A stretch of DNA of 6,427 nucleotides from Verrucomicrobiota bacterium (GTDB taxonomy: Bacteria; Verrucomicrobiota; Verrucomicrobiia; Limisphaerales; UBA9464). The notes under the pieces are model-generated. The model saw only the letters and a list, made by a program, of their open reading frames with translations. It did no database searches and was not told the DNA's origin. The stretch is taken from NCBI GenBank assembly GCA_026397675.1, contig JAPLUH010000356.1, positions 1-6,427 of the forward strand, given 5' to 3'. A program made the position numbers and the translations under genes. Positions 3,812 to 6,427 of the stretch are shown one piece after another. Numbering within the stretch: the stretch's first letter is position 1; each line of letters starts with the position of its first letter.

Positions 3812-6427
3812 ATGATTCCTCGATCCGGTCTTTGGGTATGCCTGTTTCTGGCCTTGAGTTGGGTTCATGCGGCGGACGCCCCGCCGCTGAATGTGGTGTT
3901 GATGGTCGCCGATGATCTCGGGGCCCATGACCTGGCCGTCACCGGCAGTCGGTTTTACGAGACGCCCCACCTCGACCGGTTGGCTCGGGAGGGAGTCCGG
4001 TTTAACCAAGCCTATTCGGCGTGCACGGTGTGTTCACCGACACGGGCGGCACTCTTGACAGGTAAGTATCCGGCTCGACTCAAGATCACCGATTGGATCG
4101 CCGGCCATGACGCCCCCAAGGCCAAGCTGCGCCCCCCGGCCGACTGGGTGAAGGCACTGCCGCTGGCCGAGCAAACACTGGCGGAACGGGCCAAGGCCAC
4201 GGGCCGCGCCACGGCGCACATTGGTAAGTGGCACTTGGGTGGGGAGGGGTTGGGCCCTCTGCAACAGGGCTTTGATGTGAACCTGGGTGGTGACCACCGA
4301 GGGCAGCCGCCTTCGTATTTCTCGCCGTATGGATTGCCGCAGCTTCCCGACGGTCCACGCGGAGAATACCTCACCGATAGGGAGGGGGCTGAAGCGGCCG
4401 CCTTCATTCGTGGACACCGGGATCAGCCATTCTTCCTTCAGATTGCCTTCCACTCGGTGCACACGCCGCTTCAGGCCAAGGCCGAGTTGGTTGAAAAATA
4501 TCGCAAGAAAGCCCAGTCGGTCGGTGGCTCTCAGACCAATGCTGTGTATGCAGCCATGCTGGAGAGCCTCGATGGAGCGGTAGGACGCGTGCTCACGGCT
4601 CTCGACGAAGCCGGTCTGAATGGTCGAACCGTCGTCGTCTTCACTTCAGACAACGGCGGGCTCGTCTTGGGGCAGAACCCTCCGACCTCCAACGCGCCGT
4701 TGCGCTCCGGCAAAGGGTCCCCCTACGAGGGAGGCATCCGTGTGCCGCTGGTGGTCCGATGGCCCGGAGTCACTGTCCCTCAGGGACAAGTGGAGCAACC
4801 GGTGATCTCCATGGACGTGACCGCCACGATTGCCGCGGCCATGTCGGCGACCCCTTTGGAAAATTTGGAGGATGGCGTGAATTTAACACGGCTCCTGAAA
4901 GAGCCCTCGGCACGGCTTGGTCGCGAGGTGATCGGTTGGCACTACCCACACTATCATCCCGGCGGGGCCTCGCCGTATTCAGCGATCCGGGCTGGGGATT
5001 GGAAGTTGATCCAGTACTACGAGGATGGGCGTCATGAATTGTTCGACCTTGCCAAAGATCCCAGTGAGGCGCGCGACCTGGCTGGCGAGCAACCGGCCCG
5101 CGTCATGGAACTGGCACGACGCCTGTCCGACTGGCAGGGACGCGTCGGCGCCCAGTGGCCCTTAGCTAACCCGGATTATCACGCTCAGCCCCTGTCCGCC
5201 TCGGCGGATGGGAGTGTGCTCCTTCACTCGCGCTCAGCCTCTGTGCACGGAACGGTGCTGCGGTATGAACCAATGCCCTTCAAGGACACGCTGGGTTGGT
5301 GGGGCCGCGCCGAGGATTGGGTGGATTGGAGTTTTGAGCTCAGCCAAGGAGGATCCTTTGAGGTGGAGCTGACTCAAGGTTGCGGGCGAGGGTCTGCAGG
5401 CAGCCAGGTGGAGTTGCGCATCGGGGATCAAGTGATTCCCTGGACCGTCGAAGAGACAGGACATTTTCAGAACTTCATTGTCCGCCGACTGGGTCGGGTG
5501 ACCCTCACGCACGGCCGCCACACGCTGGCGGTGCATCCAGCCCACAAGGTGGGTGGGGCGGTGATGGATTTGCGGCAAATCCGCTTGGTGCCGGCGCGTG
5601 GCGAGACCTTGCCCACAGAGGCGGCCCGGATGGTTCGAGCGGCTTCCCGCATCGTGGTGCTGGGAGACAGTATTACCTACGCGGGCGAGTGGGTGGAGTT
5701 CTTGGAGGCTGGCTTGCGACAGGTCCAGAGCGACCATCGCCCTGAGATTCTCAACTTGGGATTACCCAGCGAGACGGCCTCGGGTCTGTCGGAGAACGGG
5801 CATGCTGGCGGAGCCTTTCCGCGGCCGGACGTGAACGAGCGCTTGGGTCGGGTTCTCAGCCGTTTGAAGCCGGACTTGATTTTGGCCTGCTATGGGATGA
5901 ACGACGGGATTTATTTCCCTCTCGATGAATCGCGCTTTTCCAAGTTCCGCGATGGGATGCGGCGATTGCATGAGGCCGCGGCTCACGAAGGGGTTCGGGT
6001 TCTCCACCTGACGCCCCCAGTTTTCGATCCCCAACCATTGAAGGGTCGCACGCTGCCGACGGGCCTGACGGCCTATCCGCAGCCCTTCGAGGGATACGAC
6101 TCGGTACTGACTGCCTACTGCCAATGGTTGGTGGGGCAGCGGACCAATGGTTGGCAGGTGGTGGATGTGCATGGCTCCATGCGCCAATTTTTGGACGCCC
6201 GGCGATCCCAAGATCCGCTGTTCACGTTGTCGGGAGATGGAGTTCATGCCAATCGTCAGGGGCATTGGCTGATGGCCCGTGAAACCCTTCGAATGCTCGG
6301 TGCCGCGGGGCCGTGGATGGATGCGCTGAACCCGGAGGAGTTGGTGGATCGTTCTAGTGGCTCACGCGATGGGTGGGCTTTAATTCAGCGCCGTCAGCGT
6401 TTGCTTAAAGATGCGGGGTTGACCTTC
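3812..6427 (+). CDS. secreted sulfatase fused to an SGNH/GDSL hydrolase (3' end outside window)
   Basis: The frame is open for 872 codons to the window edge. The ATG at 3812 is the only ATG, GTG or TTG start in frame after the stop at 3644, and it opens a signal peptide (Arg4, hydrophobic 7-18, likely cut after VHA at residue 20). Residues 26-457 are an S1 sulfatase: VADDLG (metal Asp34, Asp35), CSPTR with formylglycine-precursor Cys74, TGKYPARL, HIGKWHLG (Lys139, His141), FHSVHTPL (His217), TSDNGG (Asp280, Asn281) and GKGSPYEGG (Lys301). Residues about 465-595 form a conserved module (HGTVLRYEP, QGCGRG, TGHFQNF, AVMDLR), possibly carbohydrate-binding. Residues about 610-830 are an SGNH hydrolase: GDSIT (Ser620), GMND (Asn697) and DGVH (Asp809, His812). 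It probably removes sulfate and ester groups, perhaps acetyl, from polysaccharide outside the cytoplasm; the substrate is unknown. Activation of Cys74 needs a maturase not encoded here. Confidence 0.93.
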   Translation, partial: MIPRSGLWVCLFLALSWVHAADAPPLNVVLMVADDLGAHDLAVTGSRFYETPHLDRLAREGVRFNQAYSACTVCSPTRAALLTGKYPARLKITDWIAGHDAPKAKLRPPADWVKALPLAEQTLAERAKATGRATAHIGKWHLGGEGLGPLQQGFDVNLGGDHRGQPPSYFSPYGLPQLPDGPRGEYLTDREGAEAAAFIRGHRDQPFFLQIAFHSVHTPLQAKAELVEKYRKKAQSVGGSQTNAVYAAMLESLDGAVGRVLTALDEAGLNGRTVVVFTSDNGGLVLGQNPPTSNAPLRSGKGSPYEGGIRVPLVVRWPGVTVPQGQVEQPVISMDVTATIAAAMSATPLENLEDGVNLTRLLKEPSARLGREVIGWHYPHYHPGGASPYSAIRAGDWKLIQYYEDGRHELFDLAKDPSEARDLAGEQPARVMELARRLSDWQGRVGAQWPLANPDYHAQPLSASADGSVLLHSRSASVHGTVLRYEPMPFKDTLGWWGRAEDWVDWSFELSQGGSFEVELTQGCGRGSAGSQVELRIGDQVIPWTVEETGHFQNFIVRRLGRVTLTHGRHTLAVHPAHKVGGAVMDLRQIRLVPARGETLPTEAARMVRAASRIVVLGDSITYAGEWVEFLEAGLRQVQSDHRPEILNLGLPSETASGLSENGHAGGAFPRPDVNERLGRVLSRLKPDLILACYGMNDGIYFPLDESRFSKFRDGMRRLHEAAAHEGVRVLHLTPPVFDPQPLKGRTLPTGLTAYPQPFEGYDSVLTAYCQWLVGQRTNGWQVVDVHGSMRQFLDARRSQDPLFTLSGDGVHANRQGHWLMARETLRMLGAAGPWMDALNPEELVDRSSGSRDGWALIQRRQRLLKDAGLTF

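Noticed and set aside
3838..3843. Cys10 of the sulfatase signal peptide as a lipoprotein attachment site
   Set aside because: The bases before it encode LWV, which does not fit a lipobox, and Cys10 lies inside the hydrophobic core, not at its end.
3640..3915. 91-codon plus-strand open frame starting TTG in the sulfatase leader
   Set aside because: It overlaps the sulfatase signal-peptide region by about 100 bp, encodes low-complexity sequence across the G10 run, resembles no family I know, and has no ribosome-binding site.
5234..5737. 167-codon minus-strand open frame opposite the sulfatase-esterase gene
   Set aside because: It lies wholly inside a well-supported coding region, and its translation has no domain pattern.

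Overview
The window is GC-rich bacterial DNA. It most resembles a member of the Planctomycetota/Verrucomicrobiota group, and I lean to Verrucomicrobiota (Pedosphaera/Limisphaera-like). The reasons are a secreted formylglycine-type sulfatase fused to an SGNH esterase, mostly weak Shine-Dalgarno sequences, and the style of the fatty-acid synthesis proteins. This assignment is inference from remembered protein families and no search was run.

Layout. Positions 6-582 (minus strand) hold a damaged mobA (molybdenum cofactor guanylyltransferase). Its N-terminal LAGG motif and its C-terminal two thirds are in different frames, and the segment that should join them, including RMGxDK, is missing. After a 112-bp divergent intergenic region comes a plus-strand fatty-acid synthesis cluster: fabG (695-1438), an unrecognised 162-residue protein whose GTG start overlaps the fabG stop (1435-1923), acpP (1984-2229) with a plausible promoter of its own and a clear rho-independent terminator (2250-2280), and fabF (2369-3628). 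FabG reduces 3-oxoacyl-ACP, AcpP carries the acyl chain, and FabF condenses it with malonyl-ACP. The small coupled protein is the unknown member.

A 183-bp leader (3629-3811) follows. It holds a perfect 10-bp tandem repeat, a run of ten Gs, three competing hairpins and a G-quadruplex-type pattern. The leader precedes the largest gene, which runs off the right edge (3812-6427, 872 codons without a stop). Its product has a signal peptide, an S1-type sulfatase domain with CSPTR at the formylglycine site, a conserved module that may bind carbohydrate, and an SGNH/GDSL hydrolase domain with its catalytic Ser, Asn, Asp and His. It is probably an exported two-activity enzyme that removes sulfate and ester groups from polysaccharide.

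No tRNA, rRNA, CRISPR array, transposase or phage gene was seen. The most interesting items are the bifunctional sulfatase-esterase with its structured leader, the coupled unknown protein in the fatty-acid cluster, and the broken mobA with a perfect palindrome at its break point.
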